Below are positions 9,095 to 16,691 of a DNA stretch of 27,637 nucleotides, one piece after another. The notes under the pieces are model-generated. The model was not told the origin of the DNA and did no database searches. It saw nothing but the letters and a program-made list of their open reading frames with translations. Source of the stretch: CAYNQN01 sp964530525. GTDB taxonomy: Bacteria > Actinomycetota > Acidimicrobiia > Acidimicrobiales > Acidimicrobilacustridaceae. A program made the translations under genes and the position numbers. Position 1 is the first letter of the stretch, and the number at the start of each line of letters is the position of its first letter. The DNA is taken from positions 1 to 27,637 of the forward strand of contig CAZHBH010000029.1 in assembly GCA_964530525.1 (NCBI GenBank), in the 5' to 3' direction.

Positions 9095-10762
9095 TCACGA
9101 GGATCGAGCGACCGAGCTGGCCCAGCGGTAGTCGGCCTTGCCTGCGGGCGAGCGCTCGATGCTCTCCACCAGCACGAGGCTCCGGGGCACCTTGTAGCCG
9201 GCGAGCTCACGGCGTGCGTGAGACGCGAGCTCGTCGAGCGTGATGTCCCTGCCCTCCACGGGCTGCACCACCGCGGCCACCTGCTGGCCCCAGCGCTGGT
9301 CGTCGACCCCCACCACCACGGCGTCGTAGACCGACGGGTGCGCCTTCAGCACACCCTCGACCTCCTCGGGGTAGACCTTCTCGCCCCCCGTGTTGATGCA
9401 CTGGCTGCCGCGCCCGAGGAGCCGAACGGTCCCGTCGGCATCCACGGTGGCCATGTCTCCCGTGAGCACCCAGCGCTCGCCTCCCACCTCCACGAACGTC
9501 GCCGCCGTGCGCTCCGGGTCGTTGTGGTAGCGCACGGGTATGTGGCCGCGCCGTGCGACCCGCCCGATCACCTCCGAGCCCGGGGGCACCGGCTGGTGGG
9601 TGGTCTCGTCGAGCACCGTGGTGGTCTCGCCGTAGGGCGTGAACTGGGTTACGCCCCCAGAGGCGCTGCCGGCCTCGAGCCGCTGGCTCCCCTGCGCGCC
9701 GGTCTCCGACGATCCGAACCCGTCGACCAGCCCCACGTCGGGTAGCAGCGACATGAGGCGGTCCTTGTGGACCGGAGAGAGGGCCGCCCCTCCGGATCCG
9801 ATGGAGAGCAGCGACGAGACGTCGAAGGGTCCCTCTGCGTCCCACGCGTCCAGCAGGGGGCGCACCACAGGGTCGCCAACCACCGTCAGCAGGTTCACCT
9901 TCTCGGACTCCACGGTCCTCCACACGCCTACGGGATCGAGCGAGCCCTCGAGGAGGACCACGCGGCCACCGGCGAGCAACCACGAGAGAACCGTCCACTG
10001 CCCCGCCGCGTGCATGAGCGGGGCGACCGGGAGGTACACGAAGGTGCCCTCGACGATCCGGTCGAGCACCTGGGAAGGCCGGTCCACCGGGCCCATGAGC
10101 CTCATGGGGTCGCCGCCGCCGATGCAGGCGAAGAAGGCGTCCTCCTGGCGCCACACCACGCCCTTGGGCAAGCCCGTCGTGCCGCCGGTGTAGATGACGT
10201 ACGGGTCGTCGTCGCCACGGGGCCCGAAGTCGCGCTCGGCAGACTGACCTGCCAGCTCCTCCTCGTAGGAGCCCGACGACAGCCCCGTCGTGTCCTCGTC
10301 GGAGCCGTCCTCCACCGCGAGGTACCAACCGATGCCGGGAAGCTGGTCGCGCACGGCCGCCAGGAGCGGGGAGAAACGCCGGTGGTGGACCACGCCCACC
10401 ACCTCGGAGTCGTCGAGCAGGTAGCGCAGCTCCGACGCCACGTACCTGTGGTTCACGTTGATCGGCACCGCCCGCAGCTTGTAGGCGGCCAGCATCACCT
10501 CGAGGTACTCCGAGCCGTTGGTGAGGTGGACGGCCACGTGGTCGCCTGGGCCCACGCCCTGGCCGGCCATCCAGTGCGCCAACCTGTTGGCCCGCTCCTC
10601 CAGCTGGGCGTACGTGAGGCGCCGCGGGGCGGGCACCTCACCGCTCGACGCCGAACCAGGGCCCCTGGTGGGCGAGACGACGGTCAGAGCCTCGCGATCA
10701 GCCACACGGTCGAAGACGGCCTCGGCGAGGTCGGCGATGTTGAACGTGGTGGGCTCAGGCAC
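9095..10762 (-). CDS. AMP-forming acyl-CoA synthetase (FadD-like)
   Basis: Activates a carboxylic acid to acyl-CoA through an acyl-adenylate, in the cytoplasm. The 555-residue protein has the phosphate-binding loop YTGGTTGLPKG at 191-201, the A5 motif DGFGSSETG at about 347-355, the hinge-proximal TGD at 434-436, GGEKVYPEEVE at 459-469, and the catalytic lysine K542 in SPAGKADY. YTGGTTGLPKGVVWRQED, with Gly in place of the usual Ser, resembles mycobacterial FadD19/FadD17-type enzymes of the steroid side-chain cluster, but I cannot align to prove orthology. The start is GTG at 10760-10762, after AGGGGGACGG. It is 36 bases downstream of the LLM gene and 30 bases upstream of WS/DGAT, so the three look like one operon that opens at the KstR-like operator near 11990. 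Confidence 0.92.
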   Translation of the reverse strand: MPEPTTFNIADLAEAVFDRVADREALTVVSPTRGPGSASSGEVPAPRRLTYAQLEERANRLAHWMAGQGVGPGDHVAVHLTNGSEYLEVMLAAYKLRAVPINVNHRYVASELRYLLDDSEVVGVVHHRRFSPLLAAVRDQLPGIGWYLAVEDGSDEDTTGLSSGSYEEELAGQSAERDFGPRGDDDPYVIYTGGTTGLPKGVVWRQEDAFFACIGGGDPMRLMGPVDRPSQVLDRIVEGTFVYLPVAPLMHAAGQWTVLSWLLAGGRVVLLEGSLDPVGVWRTVESEKVNLLTVVGDPVVRPLLDAWDAEGPFDVSSLLSIGSGGAALSPVHKDRLMSLLPDVGLVDGFGSSETGAQGSQRLEAGSASGGVTQFTPYGETTTVLDETTHQPVPPGSEVIGRVARRGHIPVRYHNDPERTAATFVEVGGERWVLTGDMATVDADGTVRLLGRGSQCINTGGEKVYPEEVEGVLKAHPSVYDAVVVGVDDQRWGQQVAAVVQPVEGRDITLDELASHARRELAGYKVPRSLVLVESIERSPAGKADYRWASSVARSS

Positions 10763-10798
10763 CCGTCCCCCTGGGATGCGCGGTCGAGGAGCCGGAGC

Positions 10799-11932
10799 TT
10801 ATGCGCCGAGCGACTGCTCGTAGGCCTCTCGCTGGCGGGTGGAGCGGTGCACCGGGTCCTTGTCGAACTGCGGGATGACCTCTTTGCCGAACAGCTCCAT
10901 GGACTCGATGATCTTGTCCTGGCTCATGTTGCTGGTGGTCGGGCTGAAGCAGATCTGGTCGGCGCCGATGTCGACCCAGCGCTGCACCGCCCTGGCGCAG
11001 TCGTCGGGGTCTCCCACCACGACCATCCCGATCTCGGAGGCCTTCTTGAGCTGATCGACGCTGGGCTCGGGGATGACGTCGGGCCACTCGGGGAAGCCGG
11101 GGGGCTTCGGGATGTTGTCGAGCCAGTGCATCTGCAGGCTCGTGTAGTAGTTCATCCCGATGCTCACCGCGGTCTCGAAGGCCTCCTCGCGGTTCTCCAT
11201 GCAGATCATGTTGGTGACGACCATGATGTTGTCGTTCACGTAGTCGCCCACGGGCTCGGCGTTCGCCACCGCGTCCTTGTACGAGGTGATGAGAGGGGCG
11301 ATCTTGTCGGGCGTGCCATGCGTGAAGCAGAACGCACCCAGGCCCATGCTGCCGGCCTTCGCGAAGGTCGGGGGGCTCCCGGCCGCGACCCACATCGGTG
11401 GGTGGCTCTTCCCGTAGGGCTTGGGGAAGACCTCGCGCTCGGGCATCCGGAAGTACTTGCCGTCGAAGGAGTACTTGCCGTCCTTCCACATCTTCGGGAT
11501 CTCACGGATCGACTCGTCCCACATCGACGTGGTCTCGGTCAGCTCCTCGATGTCGAAGCCGTACACCTCGGTGGTCGACGACCCCCTGCCGGTGCCGAAC
11601 TCGAACCGGCGGTCGGTGATGTGGTCCATCAGGGCGACCGTCTCGGCCACTCTCACCGGGTGGTTCACCTTGGCGGTGATGTTGAAGATGGCCGAACCCA
11701 GGTGGGCGCGCTCGGTGAGGGCTGCGACGTGCGAGAGGTAGACCTCCGGCCCGGGCATGTGGCTGTACTCGTCGAGGAAGTGGTGCTCCGGGCACCAGAT
11801 GTACTTGATCCCCGAACGGTCGGCGGCGACGCCCACCTCCACGTTGCGCATGATGCGCTTGTGCTCTGCCTGAGGGTCGACGTCCCGCTCGTAGCGAGGC
11901 ACGAAGAGCTGGGCGAATATGCCGAATTCCAT
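10799..11932 (-). CDS. LLM-class (luciferase-like) flavin-dependent oxidoreductase
   Basis: Luciferase-like TIM-barrel monooxygenase or reductase using FMN or F420, 377 residues. It starts MEFGIFAQLFVPRYERD and contains IKYIWCPEHHFLDEYS (residues ~42-57; EHH is the classical active-site region of luciferase-like enzymes), then AIFNITAKVNHPVRVAE, RRFEFGTGRGSSTTEV (cofactor phosphate-binding region) and PPMWVAAGSPPTFAKAG. The full-length fold favours an FMN-dependent monooxygenase, but F420 cannot be excluded. The ATG at 11930-11932 is preceded by GGAAAGGA. The 93-base gap upstream holds a strong -10 box and a palindromic operator, so this gene likely opens a transcript with the ligase and WS/DGAT downstream. 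The substrate is not predictable. Confidence 0.9.
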   Translation of the reverse strand: MEFGIFAQLFVPRYERDVDPQAEHKRIMRNVEVGVAADRSGIKYIWCPEHHFLDEYSHMPGPEVYLSHVAALTERAHLGSAIFNITAKVNHPVRVAETVALMDHITDRRFEFGTGRGSSTTEVYGFDIEELTETTSMWDESIREIPKMWKDGKYSFDGKYFRMPEREVFPKPYGKSHPPMWVAAGSPPTFAKAGSMGLGAFCFTHGTPDKIAPLITSYKDAVANAEPVGDYVNDNIMVVTNMICMENREEAFETAVSIGMNYYTSLQMHWLDNIPKPPGFPEWPDVIPEPSVDQLKKASEIGMVVVGDPDDCARAVQRWVDIGADQICFSPTTSNMSQDKIIESMELFGKEVIPQFDKDPVHRSTRQREAYEQSLGA

Positions 11933-11982
11933 GTGCGTCCTTTCCGGAGTGCCGCCCGCTGTCGTCCCGAAGCGAGCGCAAA

Positions 11983-11998
11983 ACTATAACACGTTCTA
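11983..11998 (-). promoter_or_regulatory. KstR-like operator overlapping -10 box of the LLM operon
   Basis: TATAACACGTTCTA (11985-11998) matches every fixed position of TnnAACnnGTTnnA, the consensus reported for the mycobacterial TetR repressor KstR. On the minus strand it reads TAGAACGTGTTATA and runs directly into TATAGT (complement of 11983-11988), a good -10 box. A repressor bound here would block polymerase. It is about 51-64 bases from the LLM start codon. A nearly identical site lies upstream of the amidohydrolase gene. Sequence and position are seen; the identity of the regulator is inferred, as other TetR proteins can use similar sites. Confidence 0.6.
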
Positions 11999-12025
11999 TT
12001 TCTTTGGGCGCAAGCCCTCCATCCC

Positions 12026-12937
12026 CTAGTAGCGCAGACCCGGCGCCCGGCTGTGGAAGATGTCGGCGTTCATAAGACCGGTGAGCTCCGCGGCCTCCCA
12101 GCGCTTCCCACGCTTGGAGATGGACTCGCCGTTCGACCAGGGCTTCATGTGCACGATGTCGTCCTTGACCGCACGGATCACCTGGCCGGTGACGTGCGAT
12201 GCCTCGTCGCTGGCGAGCCAGGCCACGAGGGGCGACGAGAGGGAGGGGTCCATCGGGTCCCACTCGGTGAACTCGTCGGGCTCGCGGGCCTCGATGCCCG
12301 CTCCCGGGATCGAGGCGGCCATGCGGGTGGCGCCGGCCGGACCGATGGCGTTGCAGGTGATGCCCATGCGGAACACCTCGAGGCTCACCGTCATGGTGAA
12401 CCCGGCGATGCCCGACTTGGCAGCCGTGTAGTTGGCCTGGCCGAAGTTGCCCACCAGCCCTGCACCGGAGGTGGTGTTGATGATGCGGCCCGTGCTCACG
12501 TCCTCGCCTGCCTTGCTCAGCGCCCGCCAGTGCTTCACCGCGTGGTGCGTGGGGGCGAAGGTGCCCTTGAGGTGAACCCTGATAACCCGGTCCCAGTCGT
12601 CCTCGGTCATCGACCAGATGGCGGCGTCGCGTGCGATCCCGGCGTTGTTCACCAAGATGTCGAGCCGGCCGAAGGTGTCGACCGCCTGGGCGATCATCTC
12701 GCCCGCCGCTGCGAAGTCGGCGACGTCGCCGTAGTTGGCCACCGCCTCACCACCGCGCGAGTTGATGATGTCCACGGTGAGGTCGGCGTCCTTGCCGCTC
12801 CCCTCACCGTCGAGGGTCACGCCGAGGTCGTTCACCACGACCTTGGCGCCCTCCTTGGCCAGCTCCAGTGCGTGGCCACGGCCGATGCCGTGCCCCGCAC
12901 CGGTGACGATCGCGACCCTGCCGTCCAGCAGTCCCAT
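12026..12937 (-). CDS. SDR dehydrogenase, 17beta-HSD4 / MFE-2 type
   Basis: NAD(P)-dependent short-chain dehydrogenase of 303 residues, probably a 3-hydroxyacyl-CoA or hydroxysteroid dehydrogenase. The nucleotide-binding loop TGAGHGIG is at 12-19, and VVVNDLGV at 33-40 has the Asp that favours NAD. NNAG is at 97-100, and the catalytic triad is Ser157, Tyr170 and Lys174 (YTAAK). The start MGLLDGRVAIVTGAG, the VNDLGV strand and the long insert after it (about 41-55) are typical of the dehydrogenase domain of peroxisomal multifunctional enzyme 2 and mycobacterial Hsd4A-like proteins. The C-terminus is extended by ~40 residues beyond the core (KRGKRWEAAEL region), also seen in that group. The ATG at 12935-12937 follows GGAGGAG. 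The 91-base upstream gap carries an operator shared with livK. Orthology to Hsd4A is likely but unproven. Confidence 0.88.
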   Translation of the reverse strand: MGLLDGRVAIVTGAGHGIGRGHALELAKEGAKVVVNDLGVTLDGEGSGKDADLTVDIINSRGGEAVANYGDVADFAAAGEMIAQAVDTFGRLDILVNNAGIARDAAIWSMTEDDWDRVIRVHLKGTFAPTHHAVKHWRALSKAGEDVSTGRIINTTSGAGLVGNFGQANYTAAKSGIAGFTMTVSLEVFRMGITCNAIGPAGATRMAASIPGAGIEAREPDEFTEWDPMDPSLSSPLVAWLASDEASHVTGQVIRAVKDDIVHMKPWSNGESISKRGKRWEAAELTGLMNADIFHSRAPGLRY

Positions 12938-12957
12938 GTGGTGAGCTCCTCCGAGGT

Positions 12958-12981
12958 TTCTGATGACTCGTCAGAATGGTA
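12958..12981 (-). promoter_or_regulatory. Palindromic operator plus -10 upstream of HSD4-like SDR
   Basis: TTCTGATGACTCGTCAGAA (12958-12976) has 6-base arms TTCTGA/TCAGAA and a nested TGAC-TC-GTCA. Its core CTGATGACTCGTCAG (12960-12974) equals the livK operator at 12 of 15 positions, including all outer bases. On the minus strand TACCAT (complement of 12976-12981), a TAnnnT-type -10, abuts the palindrome in the same order as at livK. It lies 21-39 bases upstream of the SDR ATG. The site is seen; repressor function is inferred. Confidence 0.58.
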
Positions 12982-13028
12982 AGCGCCATCTCCGGCTCTG
13001 GCGAGTTGGCTGGTCGAGCGCGCCGGGC

Positions 13029-14594
13029 CTACCTGGTCCGCGTGGGCTCGCTGCCCTGGTAGCGCGCCTTGAGGTCGGCCTTTAGCACCTTGCCCGCCGG
13101 GTTCCGAGGCAGAGCGTCGACCAGCTCCAGCTGCTCGGGGATCTTCTGGAGCATCAGACCCGAGCCCTTCAGGAACTCAACCATCTCGTCGAACCCGAGG
13201 GGCTCGGAGCCCTCGGTGGTCGCCACGACGGCGCACACCCGCTCGCCGGTGCGCTCGTCGGGCAGGCCGATCACCGCGACGTCGGCCACCTTGGGATGGG
13301 GGTAGAGGTGGTCCTCCACCTCCTTGGCCGAGACGTTCTCCATGTTGCGGATGATGATGTCCTTGAGGCGACCGGTGATCTTGAGCATGTTCCGCTCGTT
13401 CAGCACGCCCAGGTCGCCCGTGCGGAAGAAGCCTTCGGAGTCGAACGCATCGGCATCGAGGCCGGAGTCGAGGTAGCCCTTCATGAGCTGGGGCGCCTTG
13501 GCCCGCACCTCGCCCTCCTCTCCCACCGCAGCGGCACGGCCGTCTGTGCGCACCAGCTTCAGCTCCACGCCCGGAAGGGGCGAGCCCTCGGTGTGAGCCA
13601 GGTCCTCGTCGTCGTCGGTGGGCTTGGCCATCACCAAGATGGGAGCCTCGGTGAGCCCGTAGCCCGACAGCACGCCCGCCGAGCCGGGGAAGGCCTCCTT
13701 CAGCTCGTAGTGAAGGGCAGGCGGCTTGGGCGCCCCGCCACCGGGGAACGCCCTCACCTTCGGGAAGATCGGTTCGGCGGAGGCCCGCTGGGCCTTCAGG
13801 TAGGCCTGGTGGAACACGGTCCCCGAGCCGGCGAGGGTGACGCCCTCGCGGCCGAGGACGTCCACGACCACGTCCGGCACGAAGGCCGACATGAAGATGT
13901 TCTGCACCCCGGCGATGAGGCTGCTGAACAGCCAGATCGGCCCGGCGATGTGCGGGAACGGGAACAGGAGCGAGTTGGTGTCGGCATCGGTCGCCTCGAG
14001 GTGGGCGACCATCCCCTCGGCCACGGCGTGGATCGTGCGGTCGGTGTGCTGGGCACCCTTGGGGTCGGCCGTGGTGCCAGAGGTGTAGAAGAGCCAGCGA
14101 ACCTCGTCGCCCTCCGACGCCTCAGGGGGTGGCCCGAGCGTTGCCGGGTCGCCCTCCGGGAGCTGGCGGTCGCATGTGAGCACTTGGACGTCGTGGCCCT
14201 CGGCCGCCACCTCGGCGGCGATCCCCTTGGCCATGGTGGAGAAGTCGAAGTTGGCGAAGGCGCTGGGGACCATCAGCAGCTTGGCCCCGGTCTGGCGCAC
14301 GCAGAAGCCCACCTCGCGCTCGCGGTAGATGTGCAGGATCGGGTTCTGCGTGGCTCCCAACCGCGACAGCGCGGCCACGAGCACCATCGACTCGATCCAG
14401 GTCGGGAGCTGCCAGGTGACCACGTCCCCCCTGCCCACGCCCAGATCGGCCAGGCCGGCGGCTGCCCGCTCCGCCGCATCCTTGTACTCGGCGAAGGTCA
14501 GCTCACGGCCGTCCTCGTCGATGACCATCCGGGCGTCGGGCGTGGTCTCGACCCTGCGCTCCAACAGCTCCCAGAGCGTCCGACCCTCGATCAT
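13029..14594 (-). CDS. AMP-forming acyl-CoA synthetase / ligase
   Basis: Second carboxylate-activating enzyme of the block, 521 residues. The P-loop YTSGTTADPKG is at 170-180, GYGLTEAP is the A5 motif, FRTGDLGVL contains the conserved TGD, GRLKDIIIRNMENVSAKEVE is the hinge region, and K502 in RNPAGKVLK is the catalytic lysine. RNMENVSAKEVE, with Met-Glu-Asn in place of the common Gly-Glu-Asn, is a form seen in some actinobacterial FadD enzymes. The ATG at 14592-14594 has a purine-rich AGGGGGAGGACGGGG in front. In the 64-base gap to the cyclase gene, TAGGAT (minus strand, complement of 14633-14638) is a possible -10 and suggests an internal promoter, without a clear -35. It follows the alcohol and aldehyde dehydrogenases and could activate the acid they produce. 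Substrate unknown. Confidence 0.9.
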   Translation of the reverse strand: MIEGRTLWELLERRVETTPDARMVIDEDGRELTFAEYKDAAERAAAGLADLGVGRGDVVTWQLPTWIESMVLVAALSRLGATQNPILHIYREREVGFCVRQTGAKLLMVPSAFANFDFSTMAKGIAAEVAAEGHDVQVLTCDRQLPEGDPATLGPPPEASEGDEVRWLFYTSGTTADPKGAQHTDRTIHAVAEGMVAHLEATDADTNSLLFPFPHIAGPIWLFSSLIAGVQNIFMSAFVPDVVVDVLGREGVTLAGSGTVFHQAYLKAQRASAEPIFPKVRAFPGGGAPKPPALHYELKEAFPGSAGVLSGYGLTEAPILVMAKPTDDDEDLAHTEGSPLPGVELKLVRTDGRAAAVGEEGEVRAKAPQLMKGYLDSGLDADAFDSEGFFRTGDLGVLNERNMLKITGRLKDIIIRNMENVSAKEVEDHLYPHPKVADVAVIGLPDERTGERVCAVVATTEGSEPLGFDEMVEFLKGSGLMLQKIPEQLELVDALPRNPAGKVLKADLKARYQGSEPTRTR

Positions 14595-14658
14595 CCCCGT
14601 CCTCCCCCTAAGAAGATGTACCTCGCCGGGGAATCCTAATTGGGGTACGAGAGACCGA

Positions 14659-15585
14659 TCACTTGATCGCCACGGGGTGCACCGGTGAGCTGCAGCCGCC
14701 CGGGACGGGCTCGGGCGCCATGGTGAAGAGCACCTCGTAGCGACCGTCGTCCGCGCAGTCGGCCGCCAGGGACTCGAGGTCGAAGATCTGGCCCTGGATG
14801 AGGCCCATGTCGCGCAGGTGGATCATGTGGACGAGCATCATCGATGCCCAGTCCTCGGGAGGCCACACCTCGAACACGTACGTGTCTGTGAACACCGCCC
14901 CCAGGTCGTGGCGGTGGATCCACTCGACCGTGAGAGAGGACAGGCCGGGCGTGTCGTGGTTGTAGTCCCGCACCTTCCCCTCGTGCAGCAGCTGCATCTG
15001 ACCGGTGCGCACGAGCGCGACGTCGCCGGGAGCCAGGGCAACCTTCGCTAGCTCGAGGGCGGCGTCGAGGTCGTCGGCGGTGATCGCGTAGCCCGGGTCG
15101 AGGCGCTCCACGCCCTTGACCGCGGGCAGGTCGAGGAGCACGCCACGACTGACGATGGGGTCGATCTTGTCCACTCCGCACCGGGTGGCGCCGCCTGGGA
15201 CCCTCACCGAGTCGGCCGGGAAGCCGTTGTACATCTTCCCGCCGTAGGTGACGTGGGCCAGCGCGTCCACGTGGGTCCCCGCGGCCAGCGGGAGGATGAT
15301 CATGTCGTCGTTGAAGCAGGCGTCACCCTCGGAGCCCGTGTAGTTGGCGTTGAGTGTGATCATGGAGTGCACGGGGACGAAGCGCCCGGGAGCGCCTCCG
15401 TCCTGCGGCGCCCTGTCGAGCCCGATGGCCAGCGAGAAGCTGCGGCCGGCGCTGGCTGACGCGATGCCCCGCCGGGTGGCGTCGGCATCGATGAGGTTCT
15501 GCGTCCCGCGCTCGTCCTCGTCGCCCCAGCGTCCCCAGTTGCGGACCCGAGCGGCGAGGTCTACCAGCTCCGGCGTGAACGGCAT
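14659..15585 (-). CDS. Cyclase-family metal-dependent hydrolase (kynurenine formamidase-like)
   Basis: Member of the cyclase family PF04199, which includes bacterial kynurenine formamidase, isatin hydrolase and polyketide cyclase-like enzymes; they use a metal to hydrolyse amide, ester or lactam bonds. The 308-residue protein shows the metal motif GTHVDALAH (HxxxDxxxxH type) with His105, Asp107 and His111, and a further conserved stretch APGDVALVRTGQ. The ATG at 15583-15585 follows GGGGAGGCGAACG. It is 13 bases downstream of the alcohol dehydrogenase gene, so the two are almost certainly co-transcribed. The family covers many reactions. In an oxidation pathway a ring-opening or lactone-hydrolysing role would fit, but nothing in the sequence fixes the substrate. 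Confidence 0.85.
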   Translation of the reverse strand: MPFTPELVDLAARVRNWGRWGDEDERGTQNLIDADATRRGIASASAGRSFSLAIGLDRAPQDGGAPGRFVPVHSMITLNANYTGSEGDACFNDDMIILPLAAGTHVDALAHVTYGGKMYNGFPADSVRVPGGATRCGVDKIDPIVSRGVLLDLPAVKGVERLDPGYAITADDLDAALELAKVALAPGDVALVRTGQMQLLHEGKVRDYNHDTPGLSSLTVEWIHRHDLGAVFTDTYVFEVWPPEDWASMMLVHMIHLRDMGLIQGQIFDLESLAADCADDGRYEVLFTMAPEPVPGGCSSPVHPVAIK

Positions 15586-15598
15586 CGTTCGCCTCCCC

Positions 15599-16663
15599 TC
15601 AGAAGGTGAGGACGCCGCGGGCCAGGTCGCCCTGGTGCATGTCGTCGATGACCTTCTGCAGGTCCTCCAGCGGGTACCGCTTGGTGACGAGCTCGTCGAG
15701 CTTGAGCCGCCCCGCCAGGTAGAGGTCGACGAACAGCGGGATGTCCTTGTGGGGCCTTCCCGCTCCGTAGCGGCAACCCATGATCGTCTTGTCGTTGTAG
15801 AGCGTGTGGACCATGAACGACGCCTCGGTTCCCAGCTTGGGTACGCCGAGGATCACGCACGTCCCGCCCCAGTCGAGCAGGTCGACGGACTGGCGGATGA
15901 GGGCGGGGTGGCCCACGCACTCGAAGGCGAAGTCGACGCCGTTCGGCGCGATCTCCTTCACCGCCTCGGCCGTGTCGACCGAGCTGGCGTCGATGAAGTG
16001 CGTGGCCCCGAACTGGCGCGCCAGCGCCTCCTTGCGGGGATTGGTGTCGACGGCGATGATCGGCAGTGCGTCGGCCAGGGCAGCCCCCTGGATGACGTTC
16101 AGGCCGATGCCGCCGACCCCGATCACCACCACGCTCTGACCGTGCGACACCTTGGCCCGGTTGAACACGGCACCCACGCCGGTGATCACCCCGCAGCCGA
16201 GCAGCGAGGCGACCCCCCAGGGCACCTCGGGGCTGATGGGCACGCACTGGCGGCCCTTCACGATGGTCTCTTCGGCGAAGGCGCCGATGTTGGCGAACTG
16301 GAAGGCCTTGCGCTCACCCTGCAGGAACGGCGCCGACAGCTTCCCGAACGTGGTGCGGCAGTGCGTGGGTCGACCGCTGTCGCACGCCTCGCAGGCTCCG
16401 CAGTTTCCCAGCGTCGAGATGACGACGTGGTCGCCCTCGCTGAGGCCGGTCACCCCCGGCCCGATCTCGGTGACCGTCCCGGCACCCTCGTGGCCCAACA
16501 CCACAGGGGTCGGGAACGGGATCGTGCCGTCGATCACGCTCACGTCGCTGTGGCACACGCCGGCAGCGGCCATGGCCACCTTCACCTCGCCCGCCCTCAG
16601 CGGCCGCAGCGACAAGTCGTCGACGGTCGCGATCGCGCCGTCCTCGAAAACGATCCCCTTCAA
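15599..16663 (-). CDS. Zinc-dependent alcohol dehydrogenase (MDR family)
   Basis: NAD-dependent medium-chain dehydrogenase of 354 residues. Catalytic zinc ligands are Cys37 (GVCHSD), His58 (GHEGAG) and Cys157 (LLGCGVITG). The structural zinc site has four cysteines at 88, 91, 94 and 102. The NAD loop GVGGIG is at 182-187, and Asp206 in IIAVDTNPRK at the end of the second strand favours NAD over NADP. I chose a TTG start at 16661-16663: AGGAGG sits 8 bases upstream, the protein then begins (M)KGIVFEDG as the family does, and the gene fits the 28-base gap after the aldehyde dehydrogenase stop. The longer frame from 16753 would overlap that gene by over 60 bases and adds a non-conserved tail. 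It probably feeds its aldehyde to the neighbouring dehydrogenase. The alcohol is unknown. Confidence 0.9.
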   Translation of the reverse strand: MKGIVFEDGAIATVDDLSLRPLRAGEVKVAMAAAGVCHSDVSVIDGTIPFPTPVVLGHEGAGTVTEIGPGVTGLSEGDHVVISTLGNCGACEACDSGRPTHCRTTFGKLSAPFLQGERKAFQFANIGAFAEETIVKGRQCVPISPEVPWGVASLLGCGVITGVGAVFNRAKVSHGQSVVVIGVGGIGLNVIQGAALADALPIIAVDTNPRKEALARQFGATHFIDASSVDTAEAVKEIAPNGVDFAFECVGHPALIRQSVDLLDWGGTCVILGVPKLGTEASFMVHTLYNDKTIMGCRYGAGRPHKDIPLFVDLYLAGRLKLDELVTKRYPLEDLQKVIDDMHQGDLARGVLTF

Positions 16664-16691
16664 AGACTTCCCCTCCTGGTCACGCTGCGGA

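Noticed and set aside
9767..11989. A 740-codon open frame on the plus strand opposite the FadD-like and LLM genes.
   Set aside because: It spans two well-supported minus-strand genes and their gap, is rich in His/Arg/Glu/Val with no family motif, and is typical of antisense frames in GC-rich DNA.
14618..14648. GTACC...GGTAC inverted repeat between cyclase and ligase genes.
   Set aside because: Five-base arms over 21 bases are expected by chance; no extra symmetry or second copy was found.
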